From Pseudomonas sp. CHM02 (GTDB taxonomy: Bacteria; Pseudomonadota; Gammaproteobacteria; Pseudomonadales; Pseudomonadaceae), in the NCBI RefSeq assembly GCF_000612585.1, contig NZ_JFCA01000034.1, forward strand, positions 1 to 64,000: DNA of 64,000 bases, written 5' to 3'. The translations under genes and the position numbers were made by a program. Below are positions 52,209 to 61,202 of this stretch, piece after piece. The first letter of the stretch is position 1; each line of letters opens with the position of its first letter. The notes under the pieces were generated by a model. That model had not been told where the DNA came from. It made no database searches and saw only the letters and a list, made by a program, of their open reading frames with translations.

Positions 52209-54089
52209 ATGTCCTTTGCTTCCCTCGGTCTCTCCGAGGCTTTAGTCCGCGCCATCGAGGCAGCGGGCTATACCGAGCCTACTCCGGTGCAACAGCGGGC
52301 CATTCCCGCCGTGTTGCAAGGTCGCGACCTCATGGTTGCGGCTCAGACAGGTACTGGTAAAACCGGCGGTTTCGCCCTCCCGATTCTGGAGCGGTTGTTC
52401 CCCAACGGTCACCCGGACAAATCCCAGCGTCACGGCCCGCGTCAACCGCGCGTACTGGTCCTGACCCCAACCCGCGAACTCGCCGCCCAGGTGCACGACA
52501 GCTTCAAGCTGTATGCCCGCGACCTGAAGTTCGTCAGTGCCTGCATCTTCGGCGGCGTCGGCATGAACCCACAGGTTCAGGCCATGTCCCGTGGTGTTGA
52601 CGTGCTGGTGGCGTGCCCTGGTCGTTTGCTCGACTTGTGCGGCCAAGGCAGCGTCGACCTGTCCCACGTGGAAATCCTCGTGCTGGACGAAGCCGACCGC
52701 ATGCTCGACATGGGCTTTGTCCATGACGTGAAAAAGGTCCTCGCCCGCCTGCCGGCCAAACGTCAGAACCTGCTGTTCTCGGCGACGTTCTCCCAGGACA
52801 TCACCGCCCTGGCCGGCAAGTTGCTGCACAACCCGGAGCGCATCGAAGTCACGCCGCCGAACACCACGGTCGAGCGTATCGAGCAACGCGTATTCCGCCT
52901 GGCTGCCAGCCACAAGCGTGCGCTGCTGGCTCACCTGATCACCGCCGGCGCGTGGGAACAGGTGCTGGTGTTCACCCGCACCAAGCACGGCGCCAACCGT
53001 CTGGCCGAGTACCTGGACAAGCACGGCCTCACCGCCGTCGCCATCCACGGCAACAAGAGCCAGAACGCGCGCACCAAGGCCCTGGCTGACTTCAAGGCCG
53101 GCTCCGTGCGCATCCTGGTTGCCACCGATATCGCCGCCCGCGGCCTGGATATCGACCAACTGCCGCACGTGGTCAACTTCGAGCTGCCAAACGTCGATGA
53201 AGACTACGTGCACCGTATCGGCCGTACCGGCCGTGCCGGTCGTTCGGGTGAAGCCATCTCCCTGGTTGCACCGGACGAAGAAAAACTGCTGAAAAGCATC
53301 GAGCGCATGACCAAGCAGAAAATCGCCGACGGCGACCTGATGGGCTTCGATGCCAGCGCCGTGGAGGCCGAGAAGCCAGAAGCGCGCGAGCGTCCGGACG
53401 TGCGCAACCCACGCAACCCACGCGGTCCGAAGGGCGATGGCCCGAACGGCGGCGGTGGCGGCGGTGGTCGTCGCGACAAAGGCAAGGACAAGGGCGGCAA
53501 GGAAAAAGCGCCAACCAACGGCCGTGGCGAACGCCCGGCCCGCGAGCAGAAGCCCCGTGAAGGCACCCCGGCCCGCGAACAGCGCCAGCCGAGCCAGCCA
53601 CCGCGCGCGGCCGCTGACCGTGCTCCGGACGAGTTCCTGGACGACGATATCGATAACTTCGGTAACCGCGTCGACTACGTGCCTCAGGCCAAGCCAGCCC
53701 AAGGCCGTGGCCGTCGCCCAGGTGCCCCGGCACAAGGCGCAGGCGCTCCACGTGGCGGCCAGCCACAGGGCGGTCGTCAGAACGGCCCACGCAACAGCAG
53801 CGGCGGCACCACAGGTACCCCGCCTGCCAAGCGTAACGGCCCGCGCAACGGTGCACCGCGTGACGGCCAGGCTCGTCGCGACGACTCGCGCAGCAATAAC
53901 CGCCGACCAGCCCGTGACGACCAGCCTCGCTTGTCCGAACCGGCGGTGCAGAACCCGCGCGGTGGCCCGGCGCCAAAGATCATCCACAAGGAGTCGAAAG
54001 CCGACCGCTTCCCGACACCCGAGCAATTGGATCAACTGCCAGGCCGTCCTCGTGGTGAAAAACCGGCATTGCTGACGCGCAACCGGTAG
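52209..54089 (+). CDS. rhlE: DEAD-box RNA helicase RhlE with basic disordered tail
   Basis: 626 residues. Core motifs: QTGTGKTGG (I), VLDEADRMLDMGF (II), SATFSQDI (III), ATDIAARGLDIDQ (V), HRIGRTGRAGRSGE (VI). After about residue 390 the protein becomes a low-complexity tail rich in Arg, Gly, Pro and Gln (for example GGGGGGGRRDKGKDKGGKEK and repeated PRNG/RNGPRN), about 235 residues. Tails of this type bind RNA and support assembly; Pseudomonas RhlE has them. ATG 52209 gives MSFASLGLSEALVRAIEAAGY. A terminator follows. Confidence 0.94.
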   Translation: MSFASLGLSEALVRAIEAAGYTEPTPVQQRAIPAVLQGRDLMVAAQTGTGKTGGFALPILERLFPNGHPDKSQRHGPRQPRVLVLTPTRELAAQVHDSFKLYARDLKFVSACIFGGVGMNPQVQAMSRGVDVLVACPGRLLDLCGQGSVDLSHVEILVLDEADRMLDMGFVHDVKKVLARLPAKRQNLLFSATFSQDITALAGKLLHNPERIEVTPPNTTVERIEQRVFRLAASHKRALLAHLITAGAWEQVLVFTRTKHGANRLAEYLDKHGLTAVAIHGNKSQNARTKALADFKAGSVRILVATDIAARGLDIDQLPHVVNFELPNVDEDYVHRIGRTGRAGRSGEAISLVAPDEEKLLKSIERMTKQKIADGDLMGFDASAVEAEKPEARERPDVRNPRNPRGPKGDGPNGGGGGGGRRDKGKDKGGKEKAPTNGRGERPAREQKPREGTPAREQRQPSQPPRAAADRAPDEFLDDDIDNFGNRVDYVPQAKPAQGRGRRPGAPAQGAGAPRGGQPQGGRQNGPRNSSGGTTGTPPAKRNGPRNGAPRDGQARRDDSRSNNRRPARDDQPRLSEPAVQNPRGGPAPKIIHKESKADRFPTPEQLDQLPGRPRGEKPALLTRNR

Positions 54090-54101
54090 TTTCAAAACGC
54101 C

Positions 54102-54142
54102 AAAAAAAATGCCTCGCATCGAAAGATGCGGGGCATTTTTTT
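54102..54142. terminator. Bidirectional Rho-independent terminator
   Basis: AAAAAAATGCCTCGCATC, a GAAA tetraloop, GATGCGGGGCATTTTTTT. It serves both rhlE (plus) and yceI (minus). Confidence 0.92.
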
Positions 54143-54154
54143 AGCGCTTTGAAA

Positions 54155-54238
54155 CTGTAGGAGCCGGCTTGCCGGCGATAGCAGTCATTGAGTCACTGCA
54201 AACCTCAAGGGCCTCATCGCCGGCAAGCCGGCTCCTGC
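54155..54238. repeat. Paired REP element, GTAGGAGCCGGCTTGCCGG type
   Basis: GTAGGAGCCGGCTTGCCGGCGAT is mirrored by ATCGCCGGCAAGCCGGCTCC. One outer base differs at the right end (CTCCTGCAT). It is located between the terminator and the end of yceI. Confidence 0.9.
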
Positions 54239-54248
54239 ATACGAAGCA

Positions 54249-54827
54249 TTACTTCGTCTTGACGCCTTCCAGCGAGATGTCCAGGTCCACGGTCTGCGAG
54301 GACGGGCCTGGGCCTTTGATGCCGAAGTCGTTCAGGTTCAGCGTGGTGGTGGCGTTGAAGCCAGCGCGTTCGCCGCCCCATGGGTCCTTGCCTTCACCGT
54401 TGAACGTGGCCTTGAAGGTCACAGGCTTGGTCACGCCGTGAAAGGTCAGGTCGCCGGTCACGTCAGCAGTCTTTTCGCCGGTGGATTTAACAGCGGTGGA
54501 CACGAACTTGGCGTCGGCGAATTTGCCCACGTCGATGAAGTCTTTGCTGGCGATGTGCTTGTCACGTTCTGCGTGGTTGGACCACAGGCTGGCGGTTTTC
54601 ACGTCGACCGCGATTTTGCTGGCTTCAGGCTTGGCAGCATCCCAGCTGAACGAGCCATCCCAATCCTTGAAGGTACCGTGGATGAAGCTGTAGCCCAGGT
54701 GGCTGATTTTCCAGTCGATGAAGGCGTGCTGGCCTTCTTTGTCGATCTTGTAGTCAGCAGCCATCACCTGACCTGCAGACAGCAGGGCAGTACCGATTGC
54801 CAGAGCGGCGAGGGTCTTTTTCAACAT
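54249..54827 (-). CDS. yceI: YceI-family periplasmic lipid-binding protein
   Basis: 192 residues with a signal peptide (MLKKTLAALAIGTALLSAGQVMAA). The YceI lipocalin-like fold is seen in YKIDKEGQHAFIDWKISHLGYSFIHGTFKDWDGSF and KPVTFKATFNG, ending LDISLEGVKTK. It binds an isoprenoid or amphiphile in the periplasm. ATG 54827 fits the signal peptide start. It is 33 bases downstream of the cytochrome b561 gene and co-transcribed with it. Confidence 0.93.
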   Translation of the reverse strand: MLKKTLAALAIGTALLSAGQVMAADYKIDKEGQHAFIDWKISHLGYSFIHGTFKDWDGSFSWDAAKPEASKIAVDVKTASLWSNHAERDKHIASKDFIDVGKFADAKFVSTAVKSTGEKTADVTGDLTFHGVTKPVTFKATFNGEGKDPWGGERAGFNATTTLNLNDFGIKGPGPSSQTVDLDISLEGVKTK

Positions 54828-54859
54828 GCTTTCTATTCCTTGTGAGTCGAGGTTGAACA

Positions 54860-55411
54860 TCAGGCTTTGCGCCCCAGCATTCGCGTGAGGGTCGCATCAC
54901 GATCGATAAAGTGGTGTTTCAATGCAGCCACGCCATGCAAGCCGGCGAAGACCACCAACACCCAGGCCAGGTACAGATGCACGAGGCCAGCGTTGTCTGC
55001 CTGGTCCGGTAGCCCGGAAACCACGGCAGGAATCTCAAACAGGCCAAACACCGGGATACCGACACCGTCTGCGGTGGAAATCAGGTAACCGGCGATCATC
55101 ACGGCAAACAACCCGAGATAAAGGAACGCATGGCCAAATGCAGCACCGATACGGGTCATGCGGCTGTAGCTGGCCAGCGCGGGCGGCGGTGGGCTCACCA
55201 GGCGCCAGACAATACGCACCAGCATGATGGCGAACAGCGTGATGCCAATACTCTTGTGCAGGTCCGGCGCGTCTTTGCGCCAGGCGCTGTAGTAGTCGAG
55301 ACCGACCATCCACAAGCCCAGGGCGAACAAACCAAACACCACCAGGGCCACGCCCCAGTGCAAAACAATGCTGACCCAACCATAGCGGGCCGATGAATTA
55401 CGTAGCTGCAT
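54860..55411 (-). CDS. yceJ: Cytochrome b561 (YceJ-type)
   Basis: 183 residues with four transmembrane segments and histidines positioned for two b haems (SIVLHWGVALVVFGLFALGLW, DLHKSIGITLFAIMLVRIVWR, VHLYLAWVLVVFAGLHGVAALKHHF). It shuttles electrons from the quinone pool in the inner membrane. Location upstream of yceI is the standard yceJI pair. Confidence 0.92.
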   Translation of the reverse strand: MQLRNSSARYGWVSIVLHWGVALVVFGLFALGLWMVGLDYYSAWRKDAPDLHKSIGITLFAIMLVRIVWRLVSPPPPALASYSRMTRIGAAFGHAFLYLGLFAVMIAGYLISTADGVGIPVFGLFEIPAVVSGLPDQADNAGLVHLYLAWVLVVFAGLHGVAALKHHFIDRDATLTRMLGRKA

Positions 55412-55684
55412 GTCCCAAATCCCGTAAGAGCTGTGCCCAAGACTAGCGATTTACCTATCGAATTAAAGCGGAAAATTTCGCTTTGAAATATCGAGAAATA
55501 CGATCTGGAGCGTATGCACAGTAAGTTAACGAAGGATTAAGGACTATTCCTAAGAAACGTGACAGACCGTCCTGTGTTTACCGCGAATTCATGGGTAATA
55601 GCTTGTGACACAGCCGTCCATTGCATAGGCTTGCGCGATTGTTTTACCTGCGCCAGCCGCAGGACCGCTTCGAGGAGATAACCG

Positions 55685-57091
55685 ATGGGCTTGAACAACC
55701 AGTGGATGCAACGCGACCTTGCGGTACTGTGGCATCCCTGCACCCAGATGAAAGACCACCAGCAATTGCCGCTGATTCCGATCAAGCGCGGTGAAGGCGT
55801 CTGGCTGGAAGACTTCGAAGGCAAGCGCTACCTCGATGCCGTCAGTTCCTGGTGGGTCAACGTGTTTGGCCACGCCAACCCGCGCATCAACCAGCGCATC
55901 AAGGACCAGGTCGACCAGCTGGAGCACGTGATCCTCGCCGGTTTCAGCCACCAGCCGGTGATCGAGCTGTCCGAACGCCTGGTGCAGATGACGCCCGAAG
56001 GCCTGACCCGCTGCTTCTACGCCGACAACGGTTCGTCGTGCATCGAAGTCGCGCTGAAGATGAGCTTTCACTATTGGCTCAACCGTGGCCTGCCGAACAA
56101 GAAGCGCTTCGTCACCTTGACCAACAGCTACCACGGCGAAACCATCGCCGCGATGTCAGTGGGCGACGTGCCGCTGTTTACCGAGACCTACAAGGCGCTG
56201 CTGCTCGACACCATCAAGGTGCCGAGCCCGGACTGCTACCTGCGCCCCGAGGGCATGAGCTGGGAAGAACATTCGCGCACTATGTTCCTGGCCATGGAAC
56301 AAACCCTGGCGGACAACCACGACACCGTCGCTGCCGTGATCGTCGAACCACTGATCCAGGGCGCCGGCGGCATGCGCATGTACCACCCGGTGTACCTCAA
56401 GCTGCTGCGCGAAGCCTGCGACCGCTACGGCGTGCACCTGATCCACGACGAAATCGCCGTAGGCTTTGGCCGCACCGGCAGCATGTTCGCCTGCGAACAG
56501 GCCGGTATCCGCCCGGACTTCCTGTGCCTGTCCAAGGCCCTGACCGGCGGCTACCTGCCGCTGGCGGCCGTGGTCACCACTGAAGATGTCTACAGCGCCT
56601 TCTACGACGACTACCCGACCCTGCGCGCCTTCCTGCATTCCCACAGCTACACCGGCAACCCGCTGGCGTGTGCGGCAGCGTTGGCGACCCTGGATATCTT
56701 CGAAGAAGACAACGTCATCGAGAACAACAAGGCCCTGGCCCAGCGCATGGCCACGGCTACCGCGCACCTGGTGGATCACCCTCACGTCTCGGAAGTGCGC
56801 CAGACCGGCATGGTGCTGGCCATCGAGATGGTCCAGGACAAAGCCACCAAGACCGCCTACCCATGGCAGGAACGTCGCGGCCTGAAGGTGTTCGAGCATG
56901 CCCTGGAGCGGGGTGCCCTGTTGCGGCCATTGGGCAGCGTGGTGTATTTCCTGCCGCCCTATGTGATCACGCCGGAGCAGATCGACTTCCTCGCCAAAGT
57001 CGCCAGCGAAGGCATCGATATCGCCACCAACAGCAAGGTCAGTGTTGCCGTTCCAGACAATTTCCACCCCGATTTCCGCGACCCAGGCTAG
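55685..57091 (+). CDS. bioA: Adenosylmethionine-8-amino-7-oxononanoate aminotransferase
   Basis: PLP enzyme of biotin synthesis that uses SAM as amino donor. 468 residues. The BioA landmarks are WHPCTQMKDHQQLPLIPIKRGEGVWLEDFEGKRYLDAVSSWWVN, the motif around IHDEIAVGFGRTGSMFACEQAG, and the PLP lysine in LCLSKALTGGYLPL. GAGGAG precedes ATG 55685. The neighbour order bioA-rsmE is known from Pseudomonas. Confidence 0.95.
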   Translation: MGLNNQWMQRDLAVLWHPCTQMKDHQQLPLIPIKRGEGVWLEDFEGKRYLDAVSSWWVNVFGHANPRINQRIKDQVDQLEHVILAGFSHQPVIELSERLVQMTPEGLTRCFYADNGSSCIEVALKMSFHYWLNRGLPNKKRFVTLTNSYHGETIAAMSVGDVPLFTETYKALLLDTIKVPSPDCYLRPEGMSWEEHSRTMFLAMEQTLADNHDTVAAVIVEPLIQGAGGMRMYHPVYLKLLREACDRYGVHLIHDEIAVGFGRTGSMFACEQAGIRPDFLCLSKALTGGYLPLAAVVTTEDVYSAFYDDYPTLRAFLHSHSYTGNPLACAAALATLDIFEEDNVIENNKALAQRMATATAHLVDHPHVSEVRQTGMVLAIEMVQDKATKTAYPWQERRGLKVFEHALERGALLRPLGSVVYFLPPYVITPEQIDFLAKVASEGIDIATNSKVSVAVPDNFHPDFRDPG

Positions 57092-57095
57092 CCCC

Positions 57096-57181
57096 CTTGT
57101 AGGAGCCGGCTTGCCGGCGATGAGGCCTTTACGCCTTGCAGCGAGCTTACAGCCGCCATCGCCGGCAAGCCGGCTCCTACA
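57096..57181. repeat. Paired REP element, GTAGGAGCCGGCTTGCCGG type
   Basis: TTGTAGGAGCCGGCTTGCCGG is mirrored exactly by CCGGCAAGCCGGCTCCTACA. The centre is 35 bases. Confidence 0.92.
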
Positions 57182-57218
57182 GGGATTTGTCATCGCTCCT
57201 ATTTTCCAGAGAACAGAA

Positions 57219-57938
57219 ATGAGACTGTCCCGCTTTTTTACCGACACCCCGCTGAGCCTCGGCGACCATGAACTGCCCGAAGCCCAGGCGCACTACATCA
57301 GCCGTGTGCTGCGCATGGGCGAAGGCGATGCCGTGCAATTGTTCGACGGTTCCGGCCAGGAGTTCCTGGGCAGCCTGCTGGAAGTCGGCAAGAAGCGCGT
57401 CACCGTGCAACTCACGCAACACTTCGCCGGCCAGACCGAATCACCGCTGCATATCCATCTCGGCCAGGGCCTGTCCCGCGGCGAGCGCATGGATTGGGCG
57501 ATTCAGAAAGCCACCGAACTGGGCGTCAACGCGATCACGCCGATTTTCAGCGAGCGCTGCGAAGTGCGCCTCAAGGATGAACGCGCCGACAAACGCCTGC
57601 TGCACTGGCGCCAGGTAGCCATCAGCGCCTGCGAGCAATGCGGGCGCTCCACAGTGCCGGTGATTCACCCACCGCTGCTGCTGGCAGAATGGTTGAAGCA
57701 GACCGAGGCGGATTTGAAGTTGGTGCTGCACCCGGTGGCCGAGCCGATGGTCAGCCACGCCAAGCCGTCGAGCCTGGCGTTCCTGATCGGGCCTGAAGGT
57801 GGGCTGACCGACCCTGAAGTCGAAACCGCCCAAGCCGCCGGCTACCACGCCGCCCGCCTCGGCCCAAGGGTGTTGCGTACCGAGACGGCGCCGGTGGTGG
57901 CGCTGGCCGTCGCCCAGCAGCTGTGGGGCGATTTCTAG
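57219..57938 (+). CDS. rsmE: 16S rRNA (uracil-1498-N3)-methyltransferase
   Basis: 239 residues. N-terminal PUA-like domain (MRLSRFFTDTPLSLGDHELPEAQAHYISRVLRMGEGDAVQLFDGSG) and a C-terminal SPOUT knot (AFLIGPEGGLTDPEVETAQAAGYHAARLGPRVLRTETAPVVAL) with GPEGG and LR-TETA. It methylates U1498 of 16S rRNA with SAM. The start ATG 57219 lies after GAGAACAGAA. Confidence 0.95.
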   Translation: MRLSRFFTDTPLSLGDHELPEAQAHYISRVLRMGEGDAVQLFDGSGQEFLGSLLEVGKKRVTVQLTQHFAGQTESPLHIHLGQGLSRGERMDWAIQKATELGVNAITPIFSERCEVRLKDERADKRLLHWRQVAISACEQCGRSTVPVIHPPLLLAEWLKQTEADLKLVLHPVAEPMVSHAKPSSLAFLIGPEGGLTDPEVETAQAAGYHAARLGPRVLRTETAPVVALAVAQQLWGDF

Positions 57939-57941
57939 GGT

Positions 57942-58844
57942 TTACTCCACCGGATCGCTGATCGGTTTGGCAATGATCGCCTTCAACTCGCTGGTCATCG
58001 GAAATTCCAGGTTCAAGCCCTTGGGCGGGATCGGCTGTTCAAACCAGCGCTGGTAAATCCCGTTGATCTCGCCACTGCGGTACAGGTCGCCGAGCGTCTC
58101 GTTGACCACCGCCAGAAACTGCGGGTCGTCCTTGCGCACCATGCAGCTGTAGATCTCCCGCGACTGCTCCTCGCCCACCACCACCCACTTATGCGGGTCC
58201 TTGGCCTTGGCGCGTTCGCCATAGAGCAACGCGTCATCCATGTAGAACGCTACCGCACGACCAGTCTCGAGCATCTTGAACGCCTCGCCGTGATCCTTGG
58301 CGCTGATCACCGAGATATTGGCTTTATGCTCGACGTTGTAGCGCTTGAGATAGCGCTCATTGGTCGTGCCGGCGGTGGTCACCACGTTCTTGCCCGCAAG
58401 GTCGGAGAAGCCTTGGATGCCACTGTCCCTGGCCGTCAGCAGTTGTCCCTTCACGTAAATGAAACCGTAGGAAAATGCCACCTGCTTCTGGCGCTCGGCC
58501 GTCACCCCGGTGGAGCCGCACTCGAGGTCGACGGTACCGTTCTGCACCAGCGGGATACGCGTCTGCGATGTCACCAGGTTGTATTTCACCCTAAGCGTTG
58601 CCACCCCGGTTTTCTGCTGGATACGTTCGACGATCTTGTCCGCCAGTTCCACTGAATAGCCCATGGGCTTGCCACTGTGATCCCCCACGTAGGAAAACGG
58701 CACCGACGCATCGCGATAGCCCAAGGTTATGGACTTGGCGCTGACGATCTTGCCCAGCGTGCCCTCCAGCACCGCTGGACTCGCATGGGCCTGTGCCCCC
58801 AGCAAAAGCCCCAGGGTGCAGCCGGTCAACAGGATTCTTTTCAT
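57942..58844 (-). CDS. Amino-acid ABC transporter substrate-binding protein (GltI/AatJ type)
   Basis: 300 residues with a signal peptide (MKRILLTGCTLGLLLGAQAHA). Family-typical blocks are ITLGYRDASVPFSYVGDHSGKPMGYSVELADKIVERI, VDLECGSTGVTAERQKQVAFS and GTTNERYLKRYN. The cysteine pair and ECGSTGVTAER match glutamate/aspartate-binding proteins. No permease genes follow. It is 34 bases downstream of the FAD oxidoreductase gene on the same strand, so it may supply amino acids for that enzyme. Confidence 0.87.
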   Translation of the reverse strand: MKRILLTGCTLGLLLGAQAHASPAVLEGTLGKIVSAKSITLGYRDASVPFSYVGDHSGKPMGYSVELADKIVERIQQKTGVATLRVKYNLVTSQTRIPLVQNGTVDLECGSTGVTAERQKQVAFSYGFIYVKGQLLTARDSGIQGFSDLAGKNVVTTAGTTNERYLKRYNVEHKANISVISAKDHGEAFKMLETGRAVAFYMDDALLYGERAKAKDPHKWVVVGEEQSREIYSCMVRKDDPQFLAVVNETLGDLYRSGEINGIYQRWFEQPIPPKGLNLEFPMTSELKAIIAKPISDPVE

Positions 58845-58878
58845 TGTTATGCTCCGTTGGTTTTCGGGTTGTGAGTGG

Positions 58879-60111
58879 TCACGCAGCGCGGGGTGTCAGG
58901 CCCTGCATATCAATGGAAGGGGTTTGCCGGCCAATCAATTCGGCGAGCAATTGGCCGCTGCCACAGGCCAGTGTAAAACCCAGCGCACCGTGCCCCAGGT
59001 TCAGCCACAGGTTGCGGTAGACACTGGCGCCAATCAGCGGCACACCGGTTGGGGTGGCCGGGCGCATGCCGGCCCACTCCACCGCCTGGGCATAATCGCC
59101 GGCCAGCGCAAATGTCTCCAGCGCCTGGCGTTTCATCAGCGCCAGGCGCTTGGGCTCCAGGCGGGTGTCGAAACCGACAATATCCACCATGGCCGCTACC
59201 CGAAGCTGTTCGCCGATGCGTGCATAGACGATCTTGCGGTCGTAGTCGGTGATGCTGACGTTCGGCGCCCGGTGCTGCTCGCCAATCGGCACACTCAGGC
59301 TATACCCCTTGAGCGGATACAGCGGCAGTGACAATCCAGGCAACGCCAACTCGGCGCTGCGATGCCCGGCCGCCAGCACCAGATGCTCTACCGGCATCAC
59401 CTCGCTGCCCAGTTCGATAGCCTGCACAGCTGTGTCAGCGTGACGAATCCCGGTGACCTTGCGCCCCAACAAAAAAGTGCAGCGCCCTGATGCCTCCAGC
59501 CGCGCCGCCAACCGCTGGCAGAACGCGTGACAATCGGCGACCTCTTCGTTGGGCGTATAGATCCCGCCGACGAAACCACCGCCGGCCAGCGCCGGCTCCA
59601 GGCGGGCGCAATCGGCGGCCGACAGCACCTGCTGTTGAAGGATATTGGTAACCTTACTGCGCGCCTGTTCAAAGGAGCTGGCGTTGCGGAAGGTCACCAG
59701 CTTGCCGTTGCGCCGCCAGTCGAAGCCGTCCAGGTGATCATCGTCGCGCCATTGCTGCAAGGTGTCCTGGCTGAGGGTCGCCAGGCGCAGCAGGTGGGCG
59801 GCATTGCGTTTGTTCACCGAGCCACGGCAGGCGCCGAGGAACGCCGTCATCCAGCGCCATTGCTGGGGGTCGAGGCGCGGGCGCAGTTTCAGCGGCGAGT
59901 CACCGCGCAGTAACCAGCCAATGGCCTGCAGCGGTACCCCTTTATCGGCCAGCGGTGCCACGTAGCGATAGGACAGTTGCCCGCCGTTGGCGAAGCTGGT
60001 TTCACTGCCCAGGGTCTCGCGCGCATCGATCACCGTCACCTCATGACCTGCACGCACCAACGCATATGCGCTGGCCAGACCAATCACCCCACCGCCAATG
60101 ATGCACACCAT
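58879..60111 (-). CDS. D-amino-acid dehydrogenase-like FAD oxidoreductase
   Basis: 410 residues. The FAD motif VCIIGGGVIGLASAYALVRAGHEVTVIDAR is at the N-terminus; the DadA-type stretch SETSFANGGQLSYRYVAPLADKGVPLQAIGWLLRGDSPLKLRP follows, and the end has MRPATPTGVPLIGASVYRNLWLNLGHGALGFTLACGSGQLLAEL. DadA oxidises D-amino acids to 2-oxo acids. The substrate here is not certain; the canonical dadA partner dadX is not present. The gene is divergent from a LysR gene. Confidence 0.83.
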   Translation of the reverse strand: MVCIIGGGVIGLASAYALVRAGHEVTVIDARETLGSETSFANGGQLSYRYVAPLADKGVPLQAIGWLLRGDSPLKLRPRLDPQQWRWMTAFLGACRGSVNKRNAAHLLRLATLSQDTLQQWRDDDHLDGFDWRRNGKLVTFRNASSFEQARSKVTNILQQQVLSAADCARLEPALAGGGFVGGIYTPNEEVADCHAFCQRLAARLEASGRCTFLLGRKVTGIRHADTAVQAIELGSEVMPVEHLVLAAGHRSAELALPGLSLPLYPLKGYSLSVPIGEQHRAPNVSITDYDRKIVYARIGEQLRVAAMVDIVGFDTRLEPKRLALMKRQALETFALAGDYAQAVEWAGMRPATPTGVPLIGASVYRNLWLNLGHGALGFTLACGSGQLLAELIGRQTPSIDMQGLTPRAA

Positions 60112-60219
60112 CTTCGCTGCCCGCCGTTGAATCCAGAGGCCTCAAGCCTAGAGGCAGGTGACACGTCACCGACAATGAATAAAGATGGGCCACCTATAAA
60201 CAAAGGTTATGGGCTTGCC

Positions 60220-61122
60220 ATGCGCTTGCGTCATATCGAAATCTTCCAGGCCATCCGCCAGACCGGCTCCGTCAGTGCGGCTGCGCAGTTGCTGCACGTG
60301 TCGCAGCCCGCCGTCACCAAGGTGCTGCAGCACGCCGAACTGCAGTTGGGCTTCCCCCTGTTCCTGCGCGTGCGCGGCAAGTTGCAGCCCACGCCGGAAG
60401 CCCTGGCGCTGGAGCGCGAAGTGGAGAAAGTCACCGAAAGCCTGCAAGGCGTACGCCGCCTGGCCAAGAGCTTGCGCCGTGCACCGGGCCAGAGTGTGCG
60501 CATCGGCGCGATCCCGGCGCTGGCCCTGTCGCTGCTGCCGCCGGCGGTGCTGGAGTGGAAGCGCGACTACCCGGACATGGCCTGCGAGCTGTCCAGCGAC
60601 CACAGCCGCGAACTGGTGCAGAAGCTGCTGATGCGTGAGATTGATCTGGCGCTGACTCTCAACTTCTCCGGCCATCCAGGGCTGACCACGCAGGTGCTGG
60701 CCAATGGAGTGCTGGTGGCGTTGGCGTCCAAAGGCTATTGGCCGCAAGACGAACTGAGCAAACCCTTGCCCTTGGCGGACCTGGCGGGCGCGCCGTTGAT
60801 CGGTCTTTCCAGCGCCGACCCGCTGGCGGCGAAACTCGACAGCTACCTGGAAAACGTCGACCCACCGCCCAGGGTCACGATCTCGGTGCAAACCTATTCC
60901 CTGGCGCGCGCGATGGTGGAGTCCGGAGCCGGCTTGACGGTGATCGATCCCTTCACCGCCCTCGGTGCTTCGACCGCCACCACCTGCATCCGCCCGCTCA
61001 CACCGCCGCTGCCAATTACCCTGTACGCCCTGACCCGCGCCGATGAGCCGCCGCCGCATATGTTGGCCAACCTGCTCGACATCCTCGGCCACCGCGCCCG
61101 TGACCTGCTGCAACGCTTGTAA
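60220..61122 (+). CDS. LysR-family regulator
   Basis: 300 residues. N-terminal helix-turn-helix (LRHIEIFQAIRQTGSVSAAAQLLHVSQPAVTKVLQHAELQLGFPLFLRVRGKLQPT) and a periplasmic-binding-like effector domain. It is divergent to the D-amino-acid dehydrogenase-like gene (108 bases between starts), so it probably controls that gene and the binding-protein gene. The ATG at 60220 gives the family start MRLRHIEIF but has only a distant AAAGG; ATG 60175 is an alternative. Confidence 0.88.
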   Translation: MRLRHIEIFQAIRQTGSVSAAAQLLHVSQPAVTKVLQHAELQLGFPLFLRVRGKLQPTPEALALEREVEKVTESLQGVRRLAKSLRRAPGQSVRIGAIPALALSLLPPAVLEWKRDYPDMACELSSDHSRELVQKLLMREIDLALTLNFSGHPGLTTQVLANGVLVALASKGYWPQDELSKPLPLADLAGAPLIGLSSADPLAAKLDSYLENVDPPPRVTISVQTYSLARAMVESGAGLTVIDPFTALGASTATTCIRPLTPPLPITLYALTRADEPPPHMLANLLDILGHRARDLLQRL

Positions 61123-61202
61123 CGGAGCCGGCTTGCCGGCGATGAGGCCCGATGCCTTGCGGAGGATTCAAGGCAGCCATCGCCGGCAAGCCGGCTCCTA
61201 CA
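61123..61202. repeat. Paired REP element overlapping the stop codon of the HlyIII gene
   Basis: CGGAGCCGGCTTGCCGGCGATG is mirrored by CATCGCCGGCAAGCCGGCTCCTACA. The CTA of the right outer end (61198-61200) is the TAG stop of the HlyIII gene on the minus strand. The left end lacks the GTA of the other copies. Confidence 0.9.
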
